Shown here: positions 63,574 to 64,000 of the stretch, piece by piece
How positions within the stretch are numbered: the stretch's first letter is position 1
How the letters are laid out: the number at the start of each line of letters is the position of its first letter
NCBI RefSeq assembly: GCF_916700565.1
Contig: NZ_CAKAKO010000007.1
Location: 1-64,000 of the forward strand
DNA from: Xenophilus sp. Marseille-Q4582
GTDB taxonomy: Bacteria; Pseudomonadota; Gammaproteobacteria; Burkholderiales; Burkholderiaceae_C
DNA: 64,000 bases
Direction of reading: 5' to 3'
Translations under genes and position numbers: made by a program
The notes under the pieces: generated by a model
Seen by the model: only the letters and a program-made list of their open reading frames with translations
What the model was told of the DNA's origin: nothing
Database searches by the model: none

Positions 63574-64000
63574 TCAGGCCGTGCGATCGGCGACCAGGCC
63601 CAGATCCTGAGACATCTGCTCGCGGATCTTGAACTTCTGGATCTTGCCGGTCACGGTCATCGGGAACTCGGTGACGAAGCGGATGTACTTCGGCACCTTG
63701 TAGTGCGCGATCTGGCCCTTGCAGAAGTCGCGGATCTCGCCCTCGGTGGGCTGCTGGCCGGGCTTCGGGATGATCCAGGCGCACAGCTCCTCGCCGTACT
63801 TGCGGTCGGGCAGGCCGACGACCTGCACGTCCTGCACCTTCGGGTGGCGGTAGAGGAACTCCTCGATCTCGCGCGGGTAGATGTTCTCGCCGCCGCGGAT
63901 CACCATGTCCTTGATGCGGCCCACGATGTTCACGTAGCCCTCGGCGTCCATGGTCGCGAGGTCGCCGGTGTGCATCCAGCCCTCGGTGTCGATGGCTTCG
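63574..64000 (-). CDS. AMP-binding acyl-CoA synthetase, C-terminal part (cut by window edge)
   Basis: The last 142 codons of an acyl-adenylate-forming enzyme. [20 protein letters not shown] and [20 protein letters not shown] are the A7/A8 motifs, and the C-terminal [15 protein letters not shown] motif contains the catalytic Lys. It activates a carboxylic acid to its CoA thioester. Its place next to the liu genes suggests isovalerate or a medium-chain acid. The gene runs off the right edge. Confidence 0.9.
   Translation of the reverse strand, partial: EAIDTEGWMHTGDLATMDAEGYVNIVGRIKDMVIRGGENIYPREIEEFLYRHPKVQDVQVVGLPDRKYGEELCAWIIPKPGQQPTEGEIRDFCKGQIAHYKVPKYIRFVTEFPMTVTGKIQKFKIREQMSQDLGLVADRTA

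Overview
The DNA is very GC-rich, with tightly packed genes, frequent 4-bp ATGA/GTGA overlaps, many Bug-type tricarboxylate-transporter binding proteins, TRAP and NitT/TauT-type ABC systems, a lysine-tailed HU and a PHA-granule-associated protein. This points to a betaproteobacterium of the Burkholderiales, most likely Comamonadaceae (Variovorax/Acidovorax-like). That placement is inferred from gene content, not from a marker gene. I see no rRNA, tRNA, CRISPR array or prophage, and no gene-free stretch exceeds 300 bp.

Region 1 (1-13413) is the most unusual part. It starts with the tail of an IS110-family transposase. A catabolic locus follows, built around two divergent regulators-and-enzyme arms. 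The left arm (minus strand) carries an FAD oxidase, an NMT1-like ABC binding protein and a cytosine-deaminase-like amidohydrolase. The right arm (plus strand) carries MarR and RutR-like TetR regulators, a flavodoxin-fold quinone reductase, a second amidohydrolase, a creatininase-family hydrolase, a second NMT1-like binding protein, the only ABC ATPase and permease, a second FAD oxidase and a RidA-family protein. The duplicated triplet (oxidase + binding protein + cyclic-amide hydrolase), a RutR homologue and a RutR-type half-site palindrome before the right-arm enzymes suggest an uncharacterised uptake and catabolic system for a pyrimidine- or creatinine-like N-heterocycle.

Region 2 (13414-26458) is mostly core-like: a tannase/MHETase-family lipoprotein, PHA-associated protein, zinc aminopeptidase lipoprotein, molybdopterin oxidoreductase, DUF445 protein, ArgE, an M20 amidohydrolase coupled to a DUF2817 (M14-like) protein, CoaX, a prolyl-4-hydroxylase-like dioxygenase and a rhodanese.

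Region 3 (26459-41436) holds a TRAP transporter operon whose large permease carries a low-complexity LQEPP-repeat insert. It continues with Gor, AMP nucleosidase, HU, a Bug protein, an RhlE-like helicase coupled to a small unknown protein, an exported amidohydrolase, a NodIJ-like ABC-2 exporter and a stand-alone MHYT sensor.

Region 4 (41437-54649) holds an arsenic island (arsH divergent from arsR-arsC-acr3), purT, a LysR/MFS/hydrolase group, and an acid-catabolism group (GhrA-like, AtuA-like, Bug, class III CoA transferase, divergent LysR).

Region 5 (54695-64000) is a leucine/isovalerate degradation (liu) cluster: carboxyltransferase, DinB, methylglutaconyl-CoA hydratase, DUF4126, biotin carboxylase subunit and a DUF4349 lipoprotein. 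A divergent Na+/H+ antiporter and the C-terminus of an acyl-CoA synthetase follow. The liuD leader is rearranged: its first codons occur again as a direct copy (forming a 41-codon upstream ORF) and as a 17-bp inverted copy. A dispersed intergenic repeat occurs three times in the window.
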